Position numbers and translations under genes: made by a program
The notes under the pieces: generated by a model
What the model saw: the letters and a program-made list of their open reading frames with translations, nothing else
Database searches by the model: none
Told to the model about the DNA's origin: nothing
In this document: piece by piece, positions 7,344 to 15,508 of the stretch
Layout of the letters: each line of letters begins with the position of its first letter
How positions within the stretch are numbered: the stretch's first letter is position 1
NCBI GenBank assembly: GCA_001803235.1
Contig: MHBL01000476.1
Coordinates: forward strand, 25,456 to 67,020
DNA from: Lentisphaerae bacterium RIFOXYA12_64_32
Lineage (GTDB): Bacteria; Verrucomicrobiota; Lentisphaeria; Oligosphaerales; YB12-FULL-65-16
Direction: 5' to 3'
Length of the DNA: 41,565 nt

Positions 7344-8705
7344 ATGTCAGGACGCAGTGAGAAACGGAGTGGTGTGGTTCTTGTCTGTTTGGCTTTGGCC
7401 TGCACCGGGGTGAGTGTGAAGGCGGCGGACCATGCCGCGGTCTTCACGGATGAGCAGTTGATCGAGAAGGTCTTTGCCATCACCCGAACTTACCTCCAGG
7501 ATTGCCAGGACCCGAATACGCATGTCGTGTACCTGCGGCCGCTCAGCACCAAGGCCAAATGGACATCGCCGGCGGACGTGAAAGCCGGCAAGCCGATGCC
7601 CTGGGGCTACGGGTCCGGCATTCAGGACACATCGCTGAACACCGGGCAGTTGCTCGGCGCGTTCCTTGCCGCGCATCAGGCGCGCCCCGATCCGTTCCTG
7701 CGTGACCACTGCAGAAACCTGTTCAAGGCGATGCAGTTCATCTACTCCTGCACGCCCGTGCCGGGATTGGTACCGCGCGGTCCGCATCCGGACGACGCGA
7801 CCGCCGTGTACAACGATTCGTCCATGGACCAGCACACCACGTTCATCATCAGTCTGGCGCTGTACGGGAACTCCGGTTTGGCGGATGAGAGCGAGACGGC
7901 GTTCATTCGCAACGCACTGCAGGAGGTCGGCGAGCGTCTCGAGAAATACGGCTGGTCGATCAAGCGTGCCGACGGCGAGACGACGTCGCATGTAGGGTTT
8001 GCCTGGACGAGTATGGTGCACGAGCATGCGTCCATTCTGTTGCCCACCGTGATGAGTCTCTACCGCGGCACCGGGAACCAGCACTGGCTTGACGTGTACG
8101 AGCAGTTTGGCGCGGAGAAGGACGGCCAGCGGTGGAAACTGCTGTTGCCGGGGCCGCACTTTCGGATCAACGGGCATCCCATCTATGCGAATCAGAACTG
8201 TTTCCGGCTGGACGCGCTGTACCGTTTCGAGGCTGACCCGGGGCGGAAGAAGATCGCCCAGGATGCCTTGGCGTATGCCGCGAAACTCCAGCTCGAACGG
8301 GAGTACCCGAATGAATTCATGATCAAGGAAGTGCCCTGCGACTACCGCAAGCTCGCAGAAGTCTGTGGCTGGGATGGCGAGCGGCTCCATGGCTGTGAAG
8401 ACGCGTGGCGGCGATTCAATCCGTCATTCTTCAAGTTGCCAGACCACAAGCTTCACGCCAACGCCATGCTGGCGCACCTCCGTTTCCCTTTGGGCGGTTT
8501 CCACATGGCCCTGCTGTCCGCGAACCGTGAAATGATCGAGGAACACGTCCCGTCGATCTGGGCGATGATGAACAGCGTTGGCGACGGTGCGGACCCGGTC
8601 GCCGGCGAAATCGGCGGTGAGGCCCGTAACCTGCTCGCGATCGTGGCACTGCACCTCTATGCGCATCGCTTTGGGGAGCGCCGGGGCCCGGAGGCAAGAC
8701 CGTGA
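7344..8705 (+). CDS. Exported protein, possible alpha/alpha-barrel
   Basis: A 453-residue protein that I cannot assign to a family. A signal peptide is visible (basic MSGRSEKRSG, hydrophobic VVLVCLALACTGVSV, cleavage near KAADH at about 28). The body is rich in helix-type segments with repeated aromatic and His motifs (GYGSGIQDTSLNTGQLLGAFLAAH, SSMDQHTTF, HVGFAWTSMVHEH, NGHPIYANQN), which recalls alpha/alpha-toroid hydrolases and lyases. The start at 7344 has GGAGGG six bases upstream. It lies between sialidase-like and sulfatase genes and so probably handles the same glycan. Function is not inferred beyond that. Confidence 0.75.
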   Translation: MSGRSEKRSGVVLVCLALACTGVSVKAADHAAVFTDEQLIEKVFAITRTYLQDCQDPNTHVVYLRPLSTKAKWTSPADVKAGKPMPWGYGSGIQDTSLNTGQLLGAFLAAHQARPDPFLRDHCRNLFKAMQFIYSCTPVPGLVPRGPHPDDATAVYNDSSMDQHTTFIISLALYGNSGLADESETAFIRNALQEVGERLEKYGWSIKRADGETTSHVGFAWTSMVHEHASILLPTVMSLYRGTGNQHWLDVYEQFGAEKDGQRWKLLLPGPHFRINGHPIYANQNCFRLDALYRFEADPGRKKIAQDALAYAAKLQLEREYPNEFMIKEVPCDYRKLAEVCGWDGERLHGCEDAWRRFNPSFFKLPDHKLHANAMLAHLRFPLGGFHMALLSANREMIEEHVPSIWAMMNSVGDGADPVAGEIGGEARNLLAIVALHLYAHRFGERRGPEARP

Positions 8706-8800
8706 CGCGGCTCGGGGCCGCAAGACCTCAGAACACTCAATCCAACGTTCATCATTCAAGGGTTAGACGCGCGGGACTTCCTGCCAGGAGAACAAGGAAG

Positions 8801-10276
8801 ATGGCGGACAGCAACACGAACAACATCCTGCTCATCGTTGTCGACCAAGTCATCCGGGACACGCTGTCGCTGTACGGCGGCGCAGTGTGCAGGACGCCGT
8901 GTCTGGACGGTCTGTTCCGAGACAGCGTGGTTTTCGACCGCGCTTACACGCCGATCTCGTTGTGCACACCGGCCCGCGGCTCGTTGTTCACCGGCAAGCT
9001 GCCGCACCGCCACGGCTTGCTTTACAACGCGACCGGTCACGCCTACGGCCGCAGTGACCTCGCCGATACCGAGACGATGCTGCCCGCGCACTTGACCAAG
9101 GCTGGCTGCCGGTGCGGGTATGCCGGCAAGTGGCACATCGGCACGGCCAAGGGCCCGCGCGAGTTCGGCTTTGAAGGTACGCGTTACGCCGGGTACGGCC
9201 ACCCTAACTGCTTTGTGCCCGATTACGACGAGTTTCTCAAGGCGAACGGCCACCCAGGCATGCGTGCGGTACGGTTCTACGACGCGCTGGCGAGCGACGA
9301 TACAACCGAGGGCCACCTGCCGACGAGCGCAGACCACCGCGACAGTTTCCTCTACGACGGCATCGTCGACCTGCCCTCGCCCTTGACCGAAGCGGGATTT
9401 GTGGCGCAACGGACCATCGACCTGCTGCGCGAGTTCAACGGCAAGCCGTTCTTTGTCACCGCTGCATTCTGGGGCCCGCACCACCCGGCTTTTCCGTCGC
9501 CGGAGTTCGCTGGCCGGCACGACCCGGCAGCCATCGCGCCGTGGCCGAACTTCGCCGACGACCTGGCGACGAAGCCGAGGATTCAGACGCGCTACGCCCG
9601 GTCGTTGCACCGGCGTTTCACGGACGCGCCCTGGTCGCTTTGGCAGCGGGTCATTGCCCGGCATTTCGACTTCATGGCCATGATCGACGCTGCCATCGGT
9701 CGCATTCATGACGAACTTGTAGCGCTCGGGCGCGATAAGGATACCGTGGTGGTTTTCACCTCCGACCACGGCGACACGCTTGGGTGTCATGGCGGGCAGT
9801 TCGACAAGGGCCCGTACATGTACGAAGAGACCCACACCGTGCCGCTGTTGGTGCGCGATCCGGCGCTGCGGGGCGGCCGCCAGAAGGCCTTCGTGAGCAA
9901 CATGGACATCTTCGCGTCGGTGCTCGACCTCGCGGGCGTGGCGGTGCCGGCGGGCGTTGACGCCAGGAGTTTCGTGCCGTTGCTGCACGGCGGGCCGGCC
10001 GCGCGCGACTGCGTCACGGCGCAGTTCTACGGATTTGACGTGCGTGGCCTCTACTACCAGGAGATGATCCGCGCGGGGCATCACAAGTATGTCTACAACC
10101 CGTCGGATATCGACGAGTTGTATGACCTTGGCGCCGACCCCGCGCAGTTGCGCAACTTGATTGACGAGCCCAGCGCCGCCGGCACGGTGCACGAGTTGCG
10201 GCAGCGGTTGCTCGCCGAGATGCGGGCCACGGCGGCTCCCTTTGCCCAGTCGGCGGCGGAACTGATGGGGCTGTGA
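8801..10276 (+). CDS. Cytoplasmic S1-type formylglycine sulfatase
   Basis: A 491-residue arylsulfatase-family protein. The formylglycine motif is C55-T-P-A-R59, followed by GSLFTGKLPHRHG. Metal-site motifs are VVDQ near 13-16 and FTSDHGDTLG in the second half; GKWH near 110 is also typical. C55 must be oxidised to formylglycine by FGE or a radical-SAM anSME; no such gene is in the window. There is no signal peptide: the first residues are MADSNTNN and the open region upstream of 8801 is not hydrophobic. The enzyme should therefore act in the cytosol on imported sulfated fragments. AGGAG lies 10 bases before the start. Substrate class is unknown. Confidence 0.92.
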   Translation: MADSNTNNILLIVVDQVIRDTLSLYGGAVCRTPCLDGLFRDSVVFDRAYTPISLCTPARGSLFTGKLPHRHGLLYNATGHAYGRSDLADTETMLPAHLTKAGCRCGYAGKWHIGTAKGPREFGFEGTRYAGYGHPNCFVPDYDEFLKANGHPGMRAVRFYDALASDDTTEGHLPTSADHRDSFLYDGIVDLPSPLTEAGFVAQRTIDLLREFNGKPFFVTAAFWGPHHPAFPSPEFAGRHDPAAIAPWPNFADDLATKPRIQTRYARSLHRRFTDAPWSLWQRVIARHFDFMAMIDAAIGRIHDELVALGRDKDTVVVFTSDHGDTLGCHGGQFDKGPYMYEETHTVPLLVRDPALRGGRQKAFVSNMDIFASVLDLAGVAVPAGVDARSFVPLLHGGPAARDCVTAQFYGFDVRGLYYQEMIRAGHHKYVYNPSDIDELYDLGADPAQLRNLIDEPSAAGTVHELRQRLLAEMRATAAPFAQSAAELMGL

Positions 10277-10313
10277 ACAGATCAGAACCGGCAACGTGAT
10301 TGCCCCCGAATCA

Positions 10314-10495
10314 GGCCTGAAGGGCCGTGACATACCAGCCCAGGGCAACGCCCTGGGAACAGAACCAAAACGATGATTGCGCCCTGAAGGGGCGAGACAA
10401 ATCCACATGTCACGCCCCTTCAGGGCTCAAACGGTGGTGGCGGGTCAGCACCTAGGGCGTTGCCCTAGGCTGGTCTGTAACGCCCCAACGGGGCT
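10314..10495. repeat. Composite nested inverted repeat with paired hairpins
   Basis: Four partial units are arranged symmetrically. Inner arms 10381-10399 and 10408-10426 match over 19 bases with one mismatch (core GCCCTGAAGGGGCG). Outer hairpins are CCCAGGGC-AAC-GCCCTGGG (10339-10357) and CCTAGGGC-GTT-GCCCTAGG (10451-10469), the same unit in opposite orientation. One base pair differs, C-G in one and T-A in the other, so pairing is kept. It fills the sulfatase to nucleotidase gap. Confidence 0.85.
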
Positions 10496-10520
10496 GAGAA
10501 GGTTGAACTGGAGCAAGAAC

Positions 10521-12122
10521 ATGCAGAACTCCCCGGCGATCAAGACGTGGGTATTCTGCGTTTGCTTCGGAATCCTTGCGGGACTGCACCCGTGTCCAGC
10601 CCGGGAAATCTCCGTCACCATCCTCCACACGAATGACCTGCATCAGGAACTGGCGCCACTGGCACGGATCGCAGGCTACGTCGCCGACTATCGACAGCAA
10701 CACCCCAATACCGTGTTTGTGGATGCCGGGGACTTTCTGGATCGCGGGTCATCCCTCGCAGCCTTGACCCGTGGCGAAACCATGTTCGGCGCCATGTCGC
10801 GCATGGGGTACGACATGGCCGTTCTGGGTAATCATGATTGGATCTACGGCGACCAGCGGCTGCGGGAGTTGCTCGACCTGTACCCGGGGTTCACGGTCCT
10901 CGCCAGTAATCTGGGAACCACCAAGGACGCTCTTTCAGGGAATCTCCCTCGGACGATGGTCAAGGAATTCGACGGCATCCGCGTTGGATTTCTCGGGATC
11001 ACGCTGGACACCTACGGCAAGGACCCCAAGGGCCGGCCTCGCCTTTACGTCTTGGACTGTCGTGACAGCACTCAAAAGGCCATCTCCGAGCTCAAGGGCG
11101 GCAAGGTCGACTTGATCGTGGCGGTCACCCACCTGGGGTACGCGAAGATGAAACACGAAAAGGAGAGCACGCATCCCTCGGACGTGGACTTGGCAAAGGC
11201 GTACCCGGAGATCAACGTGGTGGTCGGAGGGCATTCGCACACGGACCTTGCCGAAGGCGTGACGCGGCAGACCTACGCTGAAACAGGGTGCATCATTGTC
11301 CAGTGCGGTTCCGGGGGCAGCAAGTTGGGCCGTCTCACGCTCGCGGTCGACAGTGAGACACGCCGTATTTCGGGGTTCGAGGTGGAGCGCATCCCCGTAG
11401 ACAGCAAACTCCTGGAGCTCCCGGAAGTGGCGTCATTCCTTGACCAGCAGTATCAAACATACATGCCGCAGGCCAGGACCATAGTCGGCGAATTCCCAGA
11501 ACCCATCGAGTTCCACAATCTGGCCTTCTGGGGCGCCGACTTCATCCGCAAGCAGACGGGCGCCGACCTCGTCCTGCTGCCACGTCGGGCGCTCTACGAT
11601 GAACCGGTGTCATTCCCCAAAGGCAAGATCACGGTGGAGCGGTTGTTCAGTTACTTCTACGACCATTACTTGGTCAAGGCCACGATCACCGGCGCCGAAC
11701 TCCAGACGTTCTGCAACGCCCAGGAGCGTCGCGACCGGTTCAACCCGTTCCATCACCGGGGACGTCCATTCAGCGGTGACGCCATCTACTACTCAGGCAT
11801 GAACGTCACCTTCAGTCCGGCAGACTCTTCCGTAAACTTCGCCCTCACTCCGGACAAGGAGTATGTCGTGGTTGTGCCGTGGCCATTTGCGGACGCAGGC
11901 ATCAACAAGTTCAGGTACCAGCTCCCCGAGCGCGCCAGCGTTCCGCTGGCGGATGTCGTGTCCGGCTTGACCCTGCATGAGCCGGCGTTGCTGCCGGCGA
12001 CCACGCGGCAGCTTCTGGTCCGGGAAGGCACGTCAAACGGACTGGCGTTCTGCCGTCCGTTTGCTCAGCCCCAACCGGACTGGGATGCGTGGACGAAGTG
12101 CTTTGAGGCCAAGTTCAAGTAG
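10521..12122 (+). CDS. Exported 5'-nucleotidase-like metallophosphatase
   Basis: A 533-residue UshA/5'-nucleotidase family protein. A signal peptide of about 27 residues precedes the first metal motif, D39-x-H41 in LHTNDLHQ. GDFLDRGS, LGNHDW and VVGGHSHTD follow in the expected order. Residues about 330-533 form the C-terminal substrate-binding domain. Family members hydrolyse nucleotides, UDP-sugars or other phosphoesters in the periplasm. GGAG precedes the ATG at 10521; the open frame upstream runs back into the repeat and is not coding in appearance. Its role in a glycan locus is unclear: it could salvage phosphate or remove a phosphate decoration. Confidence 0.88.
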   Translation: MQNSPAIKTWVFCVCFGILAGLHPCPAREISVTILHTNDLHQELAPLARIAGYVADYRQQHPNTVFVDAGDFLDRGSSLAALTRGETMFGAMSRMGYDMAVLGNHDWIYGDQRLRELLDLYPGFTVLASNLGTTKDALSGNLPRTMVKEFDGIRVGFLGITLDTYGKDPKGRPRLYVLDCRDSTQKAISELKGGKVDLIVAVTHLGYAKMKHEKESTHPSDVDLAKAYPEINVVVGGHSHTDLAEGVTRQTYAETGCIIVQCGSGGSKLGRLTLAVDSETRRISGFEVERIPVDSKLLELPEVASFLDQQYQTYMPQARTIVGEFPEPIEFHNLAFWGADFIRKQTGADLVLLPRRALYDEPVSFPKGKITVERLFSYFYDHYLVKATITGAELQTFCNAQERRDRFNPFHHRGRPFSGDAIYYSGMNVTFSPADSSVNFALTPDKEYVVVVPWPFADAGINKFRYQLPERASVPLADVVSGLTLHEPALLPATTRQLLVREGTSNGLAFCRPFAQPQPDWDAWTKCFEAKFK

Positions 12123-12219
12123 CCGCCCTGAGTAGCTTGACTCGGATGCAGGAGGGCCTGGGATCGGCCTGCAAGGTCGACGCTACTGCCGATGGTGCGC
12201 TGGCGTTTTGGCTGTAGTG

Positions 12220-12236
12220 GCCGCGTTGTACGCGGC
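12220..12236. repeat. Hairpin GCCGCG / CGCGGC
   Basis: GCCGCG (12220-12225), loop TTGTA, CGCGGC (12231-12236). The context TGTAGTGGCCGCGTTGTACG is very like TTGTAGTTCCGCGTTTACGC near 41447-41466, so both seem to be copies of one dispersed repeat. Confidence 0.5.
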
Positions 12237-12299
12237 TTCTGGGCTCCTGCAAGGGGGCTGGCTTACGGTGGTAGGCAACACCAGAAAGAGGAGAATCCA

Positions 12300-12941
12300 A
12301 TGCGTGTCACGGGCTGGACGAGGGTGAGGGTATACCGCGGTTGTGGCCCATGGCTGAGGATGGCGCCCTCGGCCTTCACGCTTATCGAGTTGCTGGTCGT
12401 GATCGCCATCATCGCGATCCTGGCGTCGCTGCTGCTGCCGGCTTTGAATGCCGCCAAGGACAAGGGCAAACAGGCCGTCTGTCTGTCTCAGCTCAAGCAG
12501 GTCGGGCAGGGCCTGCACATGTATGTGGATGAGATGGATGGGAGCCTTCCTGGCTCGTGCTTTCAGGGGATATACCACACAGGCGGCGGCGTGAGACACA
12601 TCAGCTACAAGTTGAATCCGTATATCGGCGATAGGTCCGTGTGGACCTGCCCGGGCGCGGTTCAGGATGCGGCGCGGCTGCGCTACTACATTCATCGGGG
12701 CGGCACGAACTACTTTGGGGACCCGTATATCACGCCGGAGGGCCCGCCGCAACGCCTGGCATGGGCCGAGAAGCAACCCGGCGGCCTGGTCGGCACGTGG
12801 GCGATCGAAGACGTCGATTTCTGGAACTATGTCAACGAACCGTTCGCGCCGCCAGTGCCGACACACACGTATGGCCGCAACATCCTGTACTTCGATGCGC
12901 ACGTCATCTGGAAGCGAAGCAAGGCTGGAAGTCTGCCGTGA
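12300..12941 (+). CDS. Second pseudopilin, degenerate H-x9-DG box
   Basis: A 213-residue protein with a class III prepilin head: F26-T-L-I-E30, then a hydrophobic helix of about 20 residues ending in LLLPAL, and NAAKDKGKQAVCLSQLKQ as in the PVC pseudopilin family. The residue before F26 is Ala. The C-terminal box reads HTYGRNILYFDAH, an H-x9-D motif with Ala in place of Gly. AGAGGAGA gives a strong ribosome site at the chosen start; an open frame further upstream lacks one. It is shorter than the first pseudopilin (264 residues) and differs after the helix, so the two are paralogues rather than a recent copy. It is expected in the inner membrane or in a pseudopilus. Confidence 0.87.
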   Translation: MRVTGWTRVRVYRGCGPWLRMAPSAFTLIELLVVIAIIAILASLLLPALNAAKDKGKQAVCLSQLKQVGQGLHMYVDEMDGSLPGSCFQGIYHTGGGVRHISYKLNPYIGDRSVWTCPGAVQDAARLRYYIHRGGTNYFGDPYITPEGPPQRLAWAEKQPGGLVGTWAIEDVDFWNYVNEPFAPPVPTHTYGRNILYFDAHVIWKRSKAGSLP

Positions 12942-13003
12942 GGCGTTCCGCACGGTAACGACTCAGGTGGATAGGCTGAAGGGGCGCAGGCTGAAGGAAG
13001 AGA

Positions 13004-13230
13004 CCGACCTGTGCGGGTAAATCCTGAGAGAGAAAAGGACGCGCCATGGACGCCAGGATGCGTCTGTTAGTAGTGGGCTCGCAGTGCGCGGAACGAAGTG
13101 GAGCGCCAAGAGCCCAGCCGGCGCGTTGCGGCGGTCTGGCGTGGGGATGGTGTCTTGCCCGGCGGATGACCGCCGGGACTGCGACACCACTACGAACGGT
13201 GCGGTGGCCGCATTTACCCGCACAGGTCGG
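13004..13230 (+). mobile_element. MITE-like element, copy A
   Basis: A 227-bp non-coding element with perfect 19-bp terminal inverted repeats, CCGACCTGTGCGGGTAAAT at 13004-13022 and its reverse complement at 13212-13230. Inside are a subterminal inverted repeat (GTAGTGGGCTCGCAGT against ACTGCGACACCACTAC, a few mismatches) and a perfect 8-bp hairpin, CCCGGCGG-ATGA-CCGCCGGG (13158-13177). An inverted copy lies at 19440-19653. The flanks AAGAGA and AAGAAA might be a decayed target duplication. No transposase is encoded. It fills most of the 12942-13278 gap. Confidence 0.85.
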
Positions 13231-13278
13231 AAGAAACAGGCGGGGATCTTGTCCCCACCGGTCGGGAGGGAGGATTGC

Positions 13279-15456
13279 ATGCGAGTTACGAGTTGGCTGA
13301 TGGTGGCAATGGCGGCGTGTGGCGCGGGCGCGCTGTGCTTCGTGGAGGGTTGCAGGATGGCCGAAAGGAAAGCCCCCGTTCAGGCGGCCACGCCGGCGTC
13401 GGAGTCGGCGCCGGCGCAGTGGCAGTACGTGCCGTTGCGCACGGCGGAGCAGAAGGCCAAGGGCTTCGCGGGCGGCGAGATGGGCCAGATGGCGTTCACG
13501 CTGGCGATCAGCCCGTCCGATCCGAACCACATGGCCATGGGTATTGACACGGCTGCGGTCTACACCACCACGGACGGGTCGACGTCGTGGCAGCTCCGGC
13601 GTCGTGGTATCCTCTCGAACGGCGTGCAGTCGGTGGCGTTCGACCCGAAGAACCCGCGCGTCCTCTGGGCGGCGGGGCTGCACTCGTCGGCGGGGACGCC
13701 GGGCGGGGCCATGCCTGCCGAGAACGAACTCGCCAAGTACAGCGATCCCTTGGCTGATGGCATCTACCTAACCACGGACGGCGGCGAGCATTGGAAGCTC
13801 GTCCGCAATGCCGTGTACCTGCGCCGTCACGCTCTGAACGAGTACTTCGCGTTCGATCCGGCCAGCTTCGACGGCACGCAGCATCGCACCGTCTACGCGG
13901 CAACGCACTGGGAAGGGCTGCTGAAGAGCGACGACGCCGGCGCCACGTGGCGGGTGCTTGGGTTCCCCAAGACCATCATCCACGTGATCGCACTTCACCC
14001 CAAGGACTCCCGTCAGTTCTTCGTCGCCGCCGACACGGGCCTGTTCCGGAGTCAGGATGCGGGCGCCGGGTTCGAGAAGGTAGGCGCCAACCTCCCGGCA
14101 GCACCGGTTTTGGCGTTGACTCTCAACGCGAAGGACCCCGCCGTGCTCTACGTTGCGCTCGGCGAGAAGGGCCTCTGGCGTTCGACGGACGGCGGGCGCA
14201 GCTTCGAGCGGCGGATGAACGGCATCCCCGAGGGTGCGGCAGACAAGCTTTGGGTGCGGCTCATTTCGAGCCCAGCCAACCCCGACTACCTGTATGCCGA
14301 CGCTACCCAGTGGGGCGGCCCCGTGCCGTTCTGGTCTCACGATGGCGGCGCGACGTGGCAGCCGAGCGAGAAGCGGGAGGACGGTTTTCAAGGAACGGGC
14401 GTTTACTGGGCCGAGGGTATCGTGGCGCATCCGACCGATGCCAATGTGGCGTTCCACCTCAACCCCGTTCGCAAGACGACCGATGGCGGGCGGACCTGGC
14501 AGTACTGCGGCGACGGGGTTTCGGGGTTCCGACGCGGCACGCGCACCTCCATTGCCTTCCGGCCCGACGATCCGAAGAAGATGGTCTTCTTCTTCATCGA
14601 CCATGGCAGTGTCACTACGACCGACGGCGGCGACACGTTCGCCTACGTCCCCCCGCCGCGGCAACCGGACTTGGGCGCCATCACCACGGCTGTGGGCGCC
14701 TGCGACCCTACGCCTGGTTCGCGCAAACTCCTCAGTGCCGTGGGCGGCTGGACGCAACAGCGCATCTGCATCAGCGAGGACGACGGCAAGACGTGGACGG
14801 TCCAGAAGGACACGGCTGCCAATTACGTTTTCATGGCATTTCACCCGCAGAAGCCCAACGTGGTCTACGCTGGCCGCGGCGGTGACGGCCTGCGCAGCCG
14901 CGACGGCGGTGCGACCTGGCAGGTGCTGCCGCACCGGATCCGGGCCATGCTGGCGAACAACGGCGACGTAGTGTTCGCCTCGCGCCCGGTGGATGCGAAG
15001 GGATGGGTGTCCGAAGTGCAGAAGTCCTCCGATCAGGGCGAGACGTGGGAGACGCTACCGGGGCGCATCACCGGCAGTCTTGGTGAGATCGACGTGGACC
15101 CGACCGACCCGAACCGTCTGTACGCGGCCAGCCACACCGGTGTGTGGGTGTTCGACGGTAAGGGCTGGACCGTGCGCAACGACCAGCACGGCCTCGAAAA
15201 GGATGGGTTCGGCGTCCTTAACTTCCGCTGTGTCGTTGTGGATCCGACGCGTCCCAGCGTCGTCTACGCCGGCCAGTGTCACTCGTGGCGCGGTACGGCC
15301 AGGGGCATTTTTCGCTCGGTGGATCGCGGCGAGCACTGGGAGAACATCACCCGCAATCTCGGGCCGGAACTGACTGTCTGGGCCATTACCGTCAGCCCGC
15401 ACGACGGCACCGTCTGGCTGGGCACGGACTATGGGAACTGGAAGCTCAGTGAGTGA
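13279..15456 (+). CDS. Exported multi-Asp-box propeller protein (GH74/sortilin-like fold)
   Basis: A 725-residue protein with about twelve Asp-box type turns spread over its length, for example TTDGSTSW, TTDGGEHWK, SDDAGATWR, STDGGRSFE, SHDGGATWQ, SEDDGKTWT, SRDGGATWQ and SVDRGEHWE, many followed by DP-x-NP-type turns. Length and repeat number suit a double seven-bladed propeller as in GH74 xyloglucanases, or a ten-bladed VPS10-like propeller. I cannot point to catalytic residues, so function is open. The N-terminus is a signal peptide; C25 in VEGC might be a weak lipobox. GGGAGGGAGGA lies before the start at 13279, and the MITE lies between it and the pseudopilin gene. Confidence 0.8.
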   Translation: MRVTSWLMVAMAACGAGALCFVEGCRMAERKAPVQAATPASESAPAQWQYVPLRTAEQKAKGFAGGEMGQMAFTLAISPSDPNHMAMGIDTAAVYTTTDGSTSWQLRRRGILSNGVQSVAFDPKNPRVLWAAGLHSSAGTPGGAMPAENELAKYSDPLADGIYLTTDGGEHWKLVRNAVYLRRHALNEYFAFDPASFDGTQHRTVYAATHWEGLLKSDDAGATWRVLGFPKTIIHVIALHPKDSRQFFVAADTGLFRSQDAGAGFEKVGANLPAAPVLALTLNAKDPAVLYVALGEKGLWRSTDGGRSFERRMNGIPEGAADKLWVRLISSPANPDYLYADATQWGGPVPFWSHDGGATWQPSEKREDGFQGTGVYWAEGIVAHPTDANVAFHLNPVRKTTDGGRTWQYCGDGVSGFRRGTRTSIAFRPDDPKKMVFFFIDHGSVTTTDGGDTFAYVPPPRQPDLGAITTAVGACDPTPGSRKLLSAVGGWTQQRICISEDDGKTWTVQKDTAANYVFMAFHPQKPNVVYAGRGGDGLRSRDGGATWQVLPHRIRAMLANNGDVVFASRPVDAKGWVSEVQKSSDQGETWETLPGRITGSLGEIDVDPTDPNRLYAASHTGVWVFDGKGWTVRNDQHGLEKDGFGVLNFRCVVVDPTRPSVVYAGQCHSWRGTARGIFRSVDRGEHWENITRNLGPELTVWAITVSPHDGTVWLGTDYGNWKLSE

Positions 15457-15508
15457 AAGCGCGGTTGGCGCGCTGGCGGTGCCAATCCATTCGCATTAGG
15501 AGGGTAGG

